The notes beneath the pieces were generated by a model. The model did not search any database, had not been told where the DNA came from, and was given only the letters and a program-made list of their open reading frames with translations. A stretch of 64,000 nucleotides of DNA from Microbispora catharanthi (GTDB lineage: Bacteria; Actinomycetota; Actinomycetes; Streptosporangiales; Streptosporangiaceae), in contig NZ_VDMA02000003.1 in NCBI RefSeq assembly GCF_006334915.2, forward strand, positions 248,001-312,000. Reading direction: 5' to 3'. Made by a program: the position numbers and the translations under genes. The first letter of the stretch is position 1. Every line of letters starts with the position of its first letter. This document shows positions 1 to 10,716 of this stretch, in pieces.

Positions 1-2341
<2,341 letters not shown>

Positions 2342-2419
2342 GTTTGGAAGGCTAGCGAATCCCGCTCGGGAGCTTGAGGGCGGTCTCACCAATTGGACTA
2401 GACCACTCGAACGCGCAGG

Positions 2420-2893
2420 TCAGACCGGTCGCGGGTCCGGGGTGCGGAGCGCCTCGGCCGGGGCTTCAGGGAGCGCCCTGAAACGGCGGGTGAGGTGCTG
2501 GGCGAGCCGCCCGTGCGCCACCACGATCGCGGCGAACGCGACGATCAGCATGGTGATCGGCGTCAACTGGCCGTCGTCGGCCAGGACGATGGTCTTCGCG
2601 TCGCCGAGCCCCGTCCTCGCGGCCATCAGCCCCGTGAGCGCGGCGGTCACCCAGCGACCGGCATGCATGATCGCCGGACGCGCGGTCGCGGTCACCGCGG
2701 CCGGCAGGGCCAGCACGACGAACGCGACGAGGATCGCGACCGTGCCCACCAGGGACAGGCCGGTCGATCCGCCGACGGCCAGCGCGACGCCCCGCATCAG
2801 GAGGCGCGCCAGCCCCCCGATGACCAGTCCGCTGAGCGCCGCCGCGCCCACCGGCGCCCAGATCGCACGGCCCAGCCGCCTGTTTTCGCCCAT
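2420..2893 (-). CDS. Small integral membrane protein of unknown function
   Basis: Encodes 157 residues beginning MGENRRLGRAIW. The ATG at 2893 is chosen because a good ribosome-binding site, GGGGAGAAG, lies just upstream; the frame itself runs on further 5' but that extension is Arg/Pro-rich and implausible. The protein has about four hydrophobic segments: residues about 12-32, 42-68, a weaker one near 75-95, and one near 115-135. No family was recognised. It lies between the ABC exporter genes and ppc on the same strand, 78 bp upstream of the ppc start, so it could be cotranscribed with ppc. No functional claim is made. Confidence 0.7.
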   Translation of the reverse strand: MGENRRLGRAIWAPVGAAALSGLVIGGLARLLMRGVALAVGGSTGLSLVGTVAILVAFVVLALPAAVTATARPAIMHAGRWVTAALTGLMAARTGLGDAKTIVLADDGQLTPITMLIVAFAAIVVAHGRLAQHLTRRFRALPEAPAEALRTPDPRPV

Positions 2894-3024
2894 CACTTCT
2901 CCCCTAGAACGGTCCAAAACGGTTATAGAGGCGGGCCGTATCCCCCGCCACCACCGCAAGAACTTCGCAACTCCTCTGTTACGCGAGAGCGCGGCCGTGT
3001 CTGGACTGCGGCGAAACACCACGG

Positions 3025-4590
3025 TCAGGTGGGGCGGGAGACGGCGGTGAGGAGTTCGGGGAGGCGGGCGAAGCCGACGCCGGCGGCGATCCGGCGGCCC
3101 GCCCAGGCAGCCGCCACGCCGTACGGCACGGCGAACACGGCCCACCAGGCCAGGCCGAACAGGACCGGCAGCACGACCGGCAGCGTGAGCACGCCGGTGA
3201 CGAGCATCGTGGCGAAGGAGGCCACGAACGCCTGTCCGCCCTGCCCCGGAGCGGCGCCGCTGAAGGCGTTCAGGCGGTCGGGGTAGGTGTACGGCGCGGT
3301 CACGCTGGTGAGCGCGCCGACGCCCATGGCGACGCCGAGCACGCCCCAGGCGACCGGTGCCGCGGCGAGGGCCCAGGCGGCGTCGCCCGCCACCAGGGCG
3401 GCGATCACCGACACCGCGGTCAGCAGCGGCACCCCGATGACCGCCATGGCCAGGTGCCGGCCGGCCAGGTCGGTACGCAGGTCACGCGGAGTGGAGAACA
3501 CCACCGCGTTCATCCACAGCGACCTGCCGTCGATGCCGAAGGAGTTGGCCGCCTGCAGCCCGATCACGACGGCCGCCAGGCAGGCGGGCCCGACCACGAA
3601 CTGCGGCCCGGTCACGCCGTCCGGCCCCCGCAGGGAGAACATGATGACCACGCTCACGAAGAGCGCGACGATCCAGTTCACCCGGCCCCGGGGCTCTCTC
3701 GCGGCGTACTTCAGCTCCTTGGTGACGACGGCGCCGAGCATGCCGTCCGGCAGGAACCGGCCGAACGGGACCCGTCCGGACCGCCGGACGGAGCCGCCGC
3801 CCTGGCTGGAGGCGTCGGGCCGCACCAGCGCGTGCCGCAGCGCGGCGATCCACAGCCACCCGAGCACGACGACCGCCATCGCGACGACGATCAGCTCGGC
3901 GACGCCGATGAGACCGCCGTCGGCGATCGCGTGCGCGGCCAGCCCCGGCGGCGTCCACCGCAGGACGTCCCCCGCCGACGCCAGGATCCGGGTGGGGTCG
4001 CCAGAAAGCCCCCGGTTGATCAGCAGGTTGGGCAGCTGGAAGAGCAGCACGCCGAAGACGGCGGCGACGGCGAGCAGGTCGCGTCCCCTGCGGGTGCGCA
4101 GCACACCGGACAGCGCGGTGGTCACCAGGCGGGAGGCCGTGAGGCAGAAGGCGAACTGGAGGACCACCGCGGGCACCCCGAGCAGCACCCCGCCCGGCCC
4201 GTGGGCGAGCGCGACCACGCCGCCGAACAGCGCGGCCAGCGAGGCGATCGGCCACGCCCCGGTCGCCGACGCGGCCAGCATGCCGGTCGCGAGCTGCCGG
4301 GTGGTCAGCGGGAACAGGGCCAGCCGGGCCGGGTCGAGCGTCTCGTCCAGGCCGAAGGCCATCAGCGGCACGACGATCCACCCGACGGCGAACATCGCGA
4401 ACGCCGCCGCCACGAGGTCGAGGGCGGCGTCGGACGGCGCGAACCGGATGAGGGACAGCAGCGCGAACCCCACGACGGCGGCGAGAAGGGCGGCGCCCAG
4501 CGAGAAGACGAAGCCGACCTGCTTGCCGACCTCACCGCGCAGGCCTCCCCGCACCAGGCTGAGCTTCAGCCGGACGAACAGCCAGGTCAT
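3025..4590 (-). CDS. ABC transporter permease (ABC-2 type exporter)
   Basis: Encodes 521 residues starting MTWLFVRLKLSLVRGG. The sequence is strongly hydrophobic, with roughly ten to twelve membrane segments in two blocks separated by a basic loop near residues 250-300. This is the layout of large ABC-2 permeases. Its ATG overlaps the stop of the ATPase gene by 4 nt (ATGA), so the two are translationally coupled and very likely form one transporter. The substrate cannot be read from sequence. The frame stays open far upstream through the ATPase and carboxylase genes, but that longer reading is an artefact of GC-rich codon use. Confidence 0.88.
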   Translation of the reverse strand: MTWLFVRLKLSLVRGGLRGEVGKQVGFVFSLGAALLAAVVGFALLSLIRFAPSDAALDLVAAAFAMFAVGWIVVPLMAFGLDETLDPARLALFPLTTRQLATGMLAASATGAWPIASLAALFGGVVALAHGPGGVLLGVPAVVLQFAFCLTASRLVTTALSGVLRTRRGRDLLAVAAVFGVLLFQLPNLLINRGLSGDPTRILASAGDVLRWTPPGLAAHAIADGGLIGVAELIVVAMAVVVLGWLWIAALRHALVRPDASSQGGGSVRRSGRVPFGRFLPDGMLGAVVTKELKYAAREPRGRVNWIVALFVSVVIMFSLRGPDGVTGPQFVVGPACLAAVVIGLQAANSFGIDGRSLWMNAVVFSTPRDLRTDLAGRHLAMAVIGVPLLTAVSVIAALVAGDAAWALAAAPVAWGVLGVAMGVGALTSVTAPYTYPDRLNAFSGAAPGQGGQAFVASFATMLVTGVLTLPVVLPVLFGLAWWAVFAVPYGVAAAWAGRRIAAGVGFARLPELLTAVSRPT

Positions 4591-5348
4591 GCCGGGGACC
4601 CGAGCCACGACAGGCCCTCCTCCCCGTTGCCGCGCACGCCGACGAGGTCGAGGAACGCCTCGTTGAGCGTGCGGCCCCGCCGTACGTCGTCGAGCGGGCC
4701 CTGCGCGACGACGAGGCCCCGGTTCATCACCGACACCCAGTCGCACAACCGCTCGACCAGGTCCATCACATGGCTGGAGAAGACGACGGTGGAACCCGAC
4801 GCGGTGTATCTGCGCAGGACCTCGATCAGCGTGTTGGCGGAGACGGGATCGACGCCCTCGAACGGCTCGTCGAGGAACAGCACGCCCGGGTTGTGCAGCA
4901 GCGCCGCCGCGAGGCCGATCTTCTTGCGCATGCCGGTGGAGTAGTCGACCACCAGCTTGTCCTGCGCCTCGACCAGGTCCATGACCTTGAGCAACTCGTC
5001 GGCGCGCCTGCCGACCTCGTCCAGGGGGATGCCGCGCAACTGGCCGCCGTACATCAGCAGTTCGCGGCCGGACAGCCGTTCGAACAGCCGCAGGCCCTCG
5101 GGCAGCACGCCGATGTGCGCCTTGACGCCGACGGGGTCGGTCCACACGTTGTGGCCGTCGATCTCGATCCGCCCGCCGTCCGGACGCAGCAGCCCGGTGA
5201 CCATGCTCAGCGTCGTCGTCTTGCCCGCGCCGTTGGGACCGACCAGGCCGGCGAAGCTGCCCCTCGGCACGACCAGGTCGACCCCGCCGACCGCCACCTG
5301 CTGCCCGAAGCGCTTGTACAACCCCTGCGTGCGTACGGCGTCCGCCAT
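4587..5348 (-). CDS. ABC transporter ATP-binding protein
   Basis: Encodes a 253-residue ABC ATPase that powers the permease encoded immediately downstream. All nucleotide-binding motifs are present in order: Walker A GPNGAGKTT near residues 38-46, the signature variant YSTGMRKKIGLA near 135-147, Walker B VLFLDEPFEGVDP near 155-167, and the H-loop SSHVM near 190. The signature begins STGM rather than LSGGQ, as is usual for ABC-2 exporters of antibiotics, polysaccharides or membrane components. The start is the ATG at 5348, close behind a TATATAAA stretch, so the 5' leader may be very short. The substrate is unknown. Confidence 0.95.
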   Translation of the reverse strand: MADAVRTQGLYKRFGQQVAVGGVDLVVPRGSFAGLVGPNGAGKTTTLSMVTGLLRPDGGRIEIDGHNVWTDPVGVKAHIGVLPEGLRLFERLSGRELLMYGGQLRGIPLDEVGRRADELLKVMDLVEAQDKLVVDYSTGMRKKIGLAAALLHNPGVLFLDEPFEGVDPVSANTLIEVLRRYTASGSTVVFSSHVMDLVERLCDWVSVMNRGLVVAQGPLDDVRRGRTLNEAFLDLVGVRGNGEEGLSWLGSPA

Positions 5349-5364
5349 GGAGCCCCCATTTATA

Positions 5365-5383
5365 TAAAGCCGTCGTAAAGCCG
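5365..5383 (-). promoter_or_regulatory. Direct repeat and AT-rich element upstream of the ABC operon
   Basis: The 8-mer TAAAGCCG (plus strand) occurs at 5365-5372 and again at 5376-5383, a period of 11 bp or about one helical turn. It abuts a TATATAAA stretch at 5361-5368 that could serve as the -10 region for the minus-strand ABC operon, whose ATG is at 5348. A regulator binding the two same-face repeats is plausible but unproven. Confidence 0.35.
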
Positions 5384-5568
5384 AACGAACGGCACACGGG
5401 CCGCGTTCCTGTGGAGAGTTCCCGCCCGGGCGATCGCGATCCCGGTGAGCGCGACCCGGCGCGACCGCGCGGCGCCGGTCTGGTTAACCTGTCGGCCATG
5501 GATTCGACGCGACCCGGAGCGGCGTTCGGGACCCGAGGGCCGCTGAGCATGCGAGGAACGGTGAGCGG

Positions 5569-7161
5569 GTGATGAGCGCCGAACGCGCCCCCGAGATCGA
5601 CATCCACACCACCGCCGGCAAGCTCGCCGACCTGGAGCGCCGCCGGAGCGAGGCGGCCCACGCCGGCTCCCAGCGGGCGGTGGAGAAACAGCACGCCAAG
5701 GGCAAGATGACGGCCCGCGAGCGGCTGGCCGCCTTCCTGGACGAGGGCTCCTTCGTGGAGTTCGACGAGCTGGCCAGACACCGGGCGACCGCCTTCGGCC
5801 TCGACCGCGAGCGTCCGTACGGCGACGGGGTGGTGACCGGGTACGGCACGGTGGACGGCCGGCCGGTCGCGGTGTTCGCGCAGGACTTCACCGTGTTCGG
5901 CGGCTCGCTGGGCGAGGTCTTCGGCGAGAAGATCGTCAAGGTGATGGACCACGCGCTGAAGACCGGCTGCCCGGTGGTCGGCATCAACGACTCGGGCGGC
6001 GCGCGCATCCAGGAGGGCGTGGTCTCCCTCGGCCTGTACGCCGAGATCTTCAAGCGCAACGTGCACGCCTCCGGCGTGGTCCCGCAGATCTCGCTGATCA
6101 TGGGCCCGTGCGCGGGCGGCGCCGTGTACTCCCCCGCGCTGACCGACTTCGTCCTGATGGTGCAGGAGAAGTCGCACATGTTCATCACCGGGCCGGACGT
6201 CATCAAGACCGTGACCGGCGAGGAGGTGACGTTCGAGGAGCTGGGCGGCGCGCACACGCACAACTCGCGCTCCGGCGTCGCCCACTACGAGGCGTCCGAC
6301 GAACAGGACTGCCTCGACTTCGCCAAGGCGCTGCTGTCCTATCTGCCGTCCAACAACATGGACGACGCGCCCGCCTTCGACGTCGAGGCGGACCTGGAGA
6401 CGACCGACGAGGACCGCGAGCTCGACACGCTGATCCCCGACTCGGCCAACCAGCCGTACGACATGCACACGGTCATCGAGCACGTCCTCGACGACGGAGA
6501 GTTCCTGGAGATCCACGCGGGCTTCGCGCCGAACATCGTCGTCGGCTTCGGCCGGGTCGAGGGGCGTTCCGTGGGCGTCGTCGCCAACCAGCCGATGAGC
6601 TTCGCCGGGACGCTCGACATCGCCGCCTCCGAGAAGGCCGCCCGGTTCGTGCGCACCTGCGACGCCTTCAACATCCCGGTGCTGACCTTCGTCGACGTGC
6701 CGGGCTTCCTTCCGGGCACCGACCAGGAGTGGAACGGCATCATCCGGCGCGGCGCCAAGCTGCTCTACGCCTACGCCGAGGCGACCGTGCCGCTGGTCAC
6801 CGTCATCACCCGCAAGGCGTACGGCGGGGCCTACGACGTCATGGGGTCCAAGCACCTCGGCGCGGACGTCAACCTGGCCTGGCCCACCGCCCAGATCGCC
6901 GTGATGGGAGCGCAGGGCGCGGTCAACATCCTCTATCGGCGCGAGCTGGCCGCCGCCGACGACCCGGACGCCGACCGGGCCCGCTTCATCAGCGAGTACG
7001 AGGACACGCTGGCCAACCCGTATCTCGCGGCCGAGCGCGGCTACGTGGACGCGGTCATCCGGCCCTCGGACACCCGGGTCCAGGTCGTCCGCGCGCTGCG
7101 CGCCCTCCGCAACAAGCGGGCCACGCTGCCCCCGAAGAAGCACGGGAACATTCCGCTGTGA
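5569..7161 (+). CDS. Acyl-CoA (propionyl/acetyl-CoA) carboxylase beta subunit
   Basis: Carboxyltransferase subunit of a biotin-dependent acyl-CoA carboxylase, which moves CO2 from carboxybiotin to acetyl- or propionyl-CoA to make malonyl- or methylmalonyl-CoA. The 530-residue length matches the AccD/PccB family. Two crotonase-like halves are visible with their oxyanion-hole motifs: [12 protein letters not shown] near residues 138-149 in the N half, and the Gly-Gly-Ala of [19 protein letters not shown] near 410-428 in the C half. The start is GTG 5569 or the adjacent ATG 5572. A GAGGA sequence precedes a 3-codon reading frame (5561-5572) whose stop overlaps ATG 5572. The stop overlaps the epsilon-subunit GTG by 4 nt. 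The alpha (biotin) subunit is not in the window. Confidence 0.96.
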   Translation: MMSAERAPEIDIHTTAGKLADLERRRSEAAHAGSQRAVEKQHAKGKMTARERLAAFLDEGSFVEFDELARHRATAFGLDRERPYGDGVVTGYGTVDGRPVAVFAQDFTVFGGSLGEVFGEKIVKVMDHALKTGCPVVGINDSGGARIQEGVVSLGLYAEIFKRNVHASGVVPQISLIMGPCAGGAVYSPALTDFVLMVQEKSHMFITGPDVIKTVTGEEVTFEELGGAHTHNSRSGVAHYEASDEQDCLDFAKALLSYLPSNNMDDAPAFDVEADLETTDEDRELDTLIPDSANQPYDMHTVIEHVLDDGEFLEIHAGFAPNIVVGFGRVEGRSVGVVANQPMSFAGTLDIAASEKAARFVRTCDAFNIPVLTFVDVPGFLPGTDQEWNGIIRRGAKLLYAYAEATVPLVTVITRKAYGGAYDVMGSKHLGADVNLAWPTAQIAVMGAQGAVNILYRRELAAADDPDADRARFISEYEDTLANPYLAAERGYVDAVIRPSDTRVQVVRALRALRNKRATLPPKKHGNIPL

Positions 7162-7382
7162 CCAGTCGTGAGCCGTACCTCAGCATCGTCCGGGGGGACG
7201 CCACCCCCGAGGAGACCGCCGCCCTCGTCGCCGCGCTGGCGGCGCGGGCGGCGGCGCGCGCCACCCGGCCGGCGGCACCGGAAACGAGCCCGGCAAACTG
7301 GAGGAATCCGGCACATCGGCTGCGCCTGGGCCTCCCGCACGGCTCGGGAGCCTGGCGGGGGGCCTTCTTCCCCGGCGGGTGA
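7158..7382 (+). CDS. Acyl-CoA carboxylase epsilon subunit
   Basis: A 74-residue protein starting with a GTG that overlaps the beta-subunit stop by 4 nt (GTGA). It opens with [20 protein letters not shown], the conserved core of the small actinobacterial epsilon subunit, and ends with the typical W-x-x-P-x-x-R-L ... G-x-x-W-R tail. In characterised actinomycete carboxylases this subunit binds the beta hexamer and raises activity of the alpha-beta complex. Its coupling to the beta gene fits a fixed stoichiometry. Identification rests on length, position and the N-terminal motif. Confidence 0.88.
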   Translation: MTSREPYLSIVRGDATPEETAALVAALAARAAARATRPAAPETSPANWRNPAHRLRLGLPHGSGAWRGAFFPGG

Positions 7383-7457
7383 CACGTCTTCCGACGCCAT
7401 CCGCGACGACTACGGACCGATTACATCGCCGGAACAGGGTGTCAACTGGCTCAAGAG

Positions 7458-7486
7458 TTGGGACTATCTAGAAAGCGGGGGAATAT
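7458..7486 (+). promoter_or_regulatory. Candidate promoter for the NYN-domain gene
   Basis: TTGGGA at 7458-7463 and GAATAT at 7481-7486 are separated by exactly 17 bp, in a locally AT-richer stretch about 40 bp upstream of the ATG at 7526. A strong AGGAGG ribosome-binding site lies between. The -10 match is only moderate. Confidence 0.4.
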
Positions 7487-7525
7487 AGTCAGCCGATCAA
7501 CCAGTGACGAGTCCAGGAGGACACC

Positions 7526-8464
7526 ATGGCCATCCCGGACTTCAGCGCACATGGCATTGCCGCAAAGTATGCCGTTCTCGTGGACGTCGGTTACCTTTAC
7601 GCGGCCGCCGGTGAAGTTCTCTTAGGCGCCAAGGAGCGTAAGGAGTACCGCGTCGCCGCGGACGAGCTGATCCAGGCGCTCCAGAAGCACGCGCTCGAGC
7701 GCATCCCGGGCGAGCTGCTGCGCGTCTACTGGTACGACGCCGCCCGCGACCGCGTGCCCACGGTGGACCAGCGTGTGATCGCCCAGCTGCCCTGGGTCAA
7801 GGTCAGGCTCGGCAACCTGAACGCCCGTGGCCAGCAGAAGGGGGTGGACGCGCAGATCCGCAGCGACCTCGAGGCCCTCGCCCGCCACCACGCCGTGAGC
7901 GACACCGTGCTGATCGCCGGGGACGAGGACATGGTGCCCGCCGTGGAGGCCGCGCAGGCGTATGGCGTGCGCATCCACCTGTGGGGGGTCGAGCCGCCGT
8001 TCGGGACCAACCAGGCCGAGCGGCTCGTCTGGGAGTCGGACACCGTCGAGATCATCAGCGCCGACTTCCTGCGTCCGTTCTTCACCCGCGCCCCGGTGCC
8101 CGTGCCCGTTGTGCCCACGCCGTCGCCCGCCCAGGTCTTCGCGGGGCGTACGGTCAAGCCGATGCCGCCGAAGACGCCCGTGGGCCAGGTCGCCAAGCTG
8201 GGCCCGGGGCGGCCCCGCGTGGAGGAGGTCGGCGAGCACGTGGCGCAGAAATGGATACTGACCCGGGGCCGCGACAACATCCGCGACCTGCTGCCGGGTC
8301 CGCTGCTGCCCACGGTGATCGACACCGAGCTGCTCATCGAGGCCGAGAAGGAGCTCGGCCACTCCCTGCGGCCCTATCCGGAGGCGCGCGTCTGGCTGCG
8401 CGACGGTTTCTGGGCCCGGGTCTACCGCGAGTTCGACCTCGGGGTCGGCATCTCCAGCAAGTGA
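7526..8464 (+). CDS. NYN (PIN-like) domain protein, putative RNA-acting nuclease
   Basis: Encodes 312 residues. The N-terminal 190 or so look like a NYN/LabA-type PIN-fold domain: AVLVDVGYLY (residues about 16-25) carries the first acidic residue, QQKGVDAQIRSDL (about 107-119) the second, and VLIAGDEDMVPAVEAA (about 131-146) the third cluster. These positions are the metal-binding acidic sites of this nuclease family. A Pro/Val-rich linker follows at about 192-225, then a C-terminal domain of unknown role. The ATG follows an AGGAGG site. Family members act on RNA; the target here is unknown. It appears to be monocistronic. Confidence 0.85.
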   Translation: MAIPDFSAHGIAAKYAVLVDVGYLYAAAGEVLLGAKERKEYRVAADELIQALQKHALERIPGELLRVYWYDAARDRVPTVDQRVIAQLPWVKVRLGNLNARGQQKGVDAQIRSDLEALARHHAVSDTVLIAGDEDMVPAVEAAQAYGVRIHLWGVEPPFGTNQAERLVWESDTVEIISADFLRPFFTRAPVPVPVVPTPSPAQVFAGRTVKPMPPKTPVGQVAKLGPGRPRVEEVGEHVAQKWILTRGRDNIRDLLPGPLLPTVIDTELLIEAEKELGHSLRPYPEARVWLRDGFWARVYREFDLGVGISSK

Positions 8465-8614
8465 CGTCGGCGTTCTGATCCAGCGTCGCAGCTCGCGCGG
8501 GAGCACTCCAGGCTCACTGCCCGGTCTCGCGCGGGGCCCCTCCGCGTTGTCGCGGCATCCCGACGGCCGCGTCCGATTTCCGCCAGTCCGCATCGGCGGC
8601 CAGCGCATAACGTC

Positions 8615-10144
8615 GTGTGCGTGACCACACGACAGCTCGACTTCGACGCGTGCTACCTCGCCGTCTCCGCGCGGGACTCCCGCTTCGACGGGCGTTTCTA
8701 CACGGCTGTCACCACCACCGGCATCTACTGCCGCCCGATCTGCCCAGCCCGCACCCCCGCCCGGGGCAACGTCCGCTTCTACCGCCACGCCGCCGCGGCC
8801 GAGGCCGCCGGGTTCCGGCCCTGCCGCCGCTGCCGTCCGGAGCTCAGCCCCGGCGACCCCGGCTGGGACGTCCGCGCCGACCTGGTCGGACGCGCGCTGC
8901 GGCTGATCGACGACGGGGTGGCCGACGAGTCCGGCGTCGCCGGGCTGGCCCGGCGCCTGCACGTGACCGAGCGGCACCTGCACCGCCTGTTCGCCGCCGA
9001 ACTCGGCACCGGGCCGCTCGCCGTCGCCCGCACCCGGCGGCTGCTGCTCGCCAAGCAACTGCTCACCGAGACCACCCTGCCGATCACCGACGTGGCGTTC
9101 GCCGCCGGGTTCGGCAGCGTACGCCAGTTCAACGCGGCGATGAAGGAGTCGTACGGCTTCGCGCCGGGAGAGCTGCGCAGGGCCAACGGGCCGGTGCACG
9201 AGAAGGGAGGTCCGGTCGCCCTCACGACCGGGCTGACCCTGCGGCTCGGCCACCGGGAGCCGTACGACGCGCAGTCGGTGCTGCGCTTCCTCGCCGCCCG
9301 GGCGATCCCCTCGGTGGAGGCGGTCTGCCGATCGGGGGACGACGTGACGGCCTACACGCGGGCCGTGCCGGGCGGCTCGATCACGCTGCGGCCCGCCGCC
9401 GGACATGTCCGGCTTACGGTGCGGACCACCGAGACGCACCTGCTGTCCCGGCTGGTGGCCCGCTGCCGCCGCCTGCTCGACCTCGACGCCGACCCCGGGG
9501 CGGTGCGGGAGATCCTCGGTTCGACGTCGCTCGCGCCGCTGGTCGCGGCCCGTCCCGGGCTGCGCGTGCCGGGAGCGTACGACGGGTTCGAACTGGCGGT
9601 CCGGGCGGTCGTCGGGCAGCAGATCTCGGTGGCCGGGGCCCGCACCCTGCTGGGCCGCATCGCCGCCCGGGCCGGCGTTCCCGCCGTCCCCGACCGTTCC
9701 GCCGACGAGAACGGGAACCCCGACGCGGCCGTGACCGGCCAGGTGCCGTTGCTGTTCCCCACGGCCGACCTGCTCGCCGCGGCCGACCTGGACGGCCTCG
9801 GGCTCACCACCCGCAGGGTCGCCACGATCAGGGCGCTGGCCGAGGCGGTGGCCTCCGGCGTGATCGACCTCGACGGCGCGGGCGACCCCGCCGACACCAC
9901 CGCCGGGCTGCTGGAGATTCCCGGGATCGGCCCGTGGACGGCCGGTTACATCGCGCTGCGCGCGCTGCGTGACCCGGACGCGTGGCCCGAGGGCGACCTC
10001 GTGCTGCGCAGGACGATGGAACGGCTCGGCGTCGCCGCGGGCGAGGCCGAGCGATGGCGGCCCTGGCGCGCGTACGCCGCGCTCCACCTGTGGAGCCACG
10101 CCTCCGACAATCCAGACACCACACCACGAGGACACGACAGATGA
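8615..10144 (+). CDS. Ada-N / AraC / AlkA fusion: alkylation sensor and 3-methyladenine glycosylase
   Basis: A 509-residue fusion for DNA alkylation damage. Residues about 9-80 form an Ada-type zinc domain with all four ligands, Cys39, Cys43, Cys70 and Cys73, in GIYCRPICPART and FRPCRRCRPE; the first Cys is the expected methyl acceptor for phosphotriester damage. Residues about 85-190 are an AraC-type HTH pair. The rest is an AlkA glycosylase with a helix-hairpin-helix, IPGIGPWTAGYIAL (about 430-443), and a catalytic Asp in PEGDLVLRR (about 454). It should both sense methylation and excise alkylated bases. The start is GTG 8615 or GTG 8621. Its stop overlaps ogt by 4 nt. Confidence 0.94.
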   Translation: MCVTTRQLDFDACYLAVSARDSRFDGRFYTAVTTTGIYCRPICPARTPARGNVRFYRHAAAAEAAGFRPCRRCRPELSPGDPGWDVRADLVGRALRLIDDGVADESGVAGLARRLHVTERHLHRLFAAELGTGPLAVARTRRLLLAKQLLTETTLPITDVAFAAGFGSVRQFNAAMKESYGFAPGELRRANGPVHEKGGPVALTTGLTLRLGHREPYDAQSVLRFLAARAIPSVEAVCRSGDDVTAYTRAVPGGSITLRPAAGHVRLTVRTTETHLLSRLVARCRRLLDLDADPGAVREILGSTSLAPLVAARPGLRVPGAYDGFELAVRAVVGQQISVAGARTLLGRIAARAGVPAVPDRSADENGNPDAAVTGQVPLLFPTADLLAAADLDGLGLTTRRVATIRALAEAVASGVIDLDGAGDPADTTAGLLEIPGIGPWTAGYIALRALRDPDAWPEGDLVLRRTMERLGVAAGEAERWRPWRAYAALHLWSHASDNPDTTPRGHDR

Positions 10145-10635
10145 TCACCACGCAGACCGTGCCCACCCCGGTGGGCCCCCTCGCTCTGCTCGCCCGCGAC
10201 GGCGTGCTCGTCGCGGCCGGTTTCACCGCCGACCCCCGCGAGATGTTCGCCCGGCTCTCGCCGTCCCTGCGGGCGTTTCCCCTGCGGGAGGACGATCTCG
10301 GCGACGCGGCCGAGGCCGTGCGGGAGTACCTCGACGGGAAGGTCGACGCGCTCGACCGGATCCCCGTCGAGCAGCCCGGCACCCCCACGCGGCAGCGCCT
10401 GTACGAGGCGCTGCGCGCCGTGCCCGCCGGGACCACCGTGTCCTACGCGCAGCTCGCGGAGAAGGCGGGGCTGCCCAGGACGGCCGCGCGGGCCGCGGGG
10501 TCGGCCTGCGCGCAGAACCTGATCGCGCCGTTCGTGCCGTGCCACCGCGTGGTGCCCTCGACCGGCGGTTACGGCAGTTACTACTACGGCACGCCGGTCA
10601 AGGAGTGGCTGGTCGCCCACGAGTCCCGCGCCTGA
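10141..10635 (+). CDS. ogt: Methylated-DNA--protein-cysteine methyltransferase
   Basis: A 164-residue suicide enzyme that transfers alkyl groups from O6-alkylguanine to its own cysteine. The active-site motif PCHRVV is present near residue 131, followed by the usual GGYGSYYYG loop, and the ATG overlaps the stop of the upstream AlkA fusion (ATGA). Together the two genes cover the two halves of the classical Ada protein plus AlkA, a common actinobacterial arrangement. The stop codon lies at the base of a hairpin that may end transcription. Confidence 0.95.
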   Translation: MITTQTVPTPVGPLALLARDGVLVAAGFTADPREMFARLSPSLRAFPLREDDLGDAAEAVREYLDGKVDALDRIPVEQPGTPTRQRLYEALRAVPAGTTVSYAQLAEKAGLPRTAARAAGSACAQNLIAPFVPCHRVVPSTGGYGSYYYGTPVKEWLVAHESRA

Positions 10636-10670
10636 CCCGCCTGCGGGGCCGAGGCCCGGAGGGCGGGTCA
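10633..10670 (+). terminator. Hairpin at the 3' end of ogt
   Basis: A perfect 9-bp stem, TGACCCGCC (10633-10641) with GGCGGGTCA (10662-10670), encloses a loop that can form a second small GGGC/GCCC stem. It overlaps the ogt stop codon. There is no U-tract, as is common in GC-rich actinomycetes. Confidence 0.6.
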
Positions 10671-10676
10671 TCCGGA

Positions 10677-10714
10677 CGTCCGCCCCACCCCCGGACGGCG
10701 GGGCGGGGCGGACG
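10677..10714. terminator. Hairpin between convergent genes
   Basis: A perfect 10-bp stem, CGTCCGCCCC (10677-10686) with GGGGCGGACG (10705-10714), sits 2 bp before the end of the minus-strand secreted-protein gene. Its position between two convergent genes fits a bidirectional terminator. Confidence 0.6.
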
Positions 10715-10716
10715 GG

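Noticed and set aside
3025-7143. 1372-residue minus-strand frame spanning the permease, ATPase and carboxylase loci
   Set aside because: Only the part from 4590 down encodes a plausible protein; the upstream part is antisense to the carboxylase and out of frame with the ATPase.
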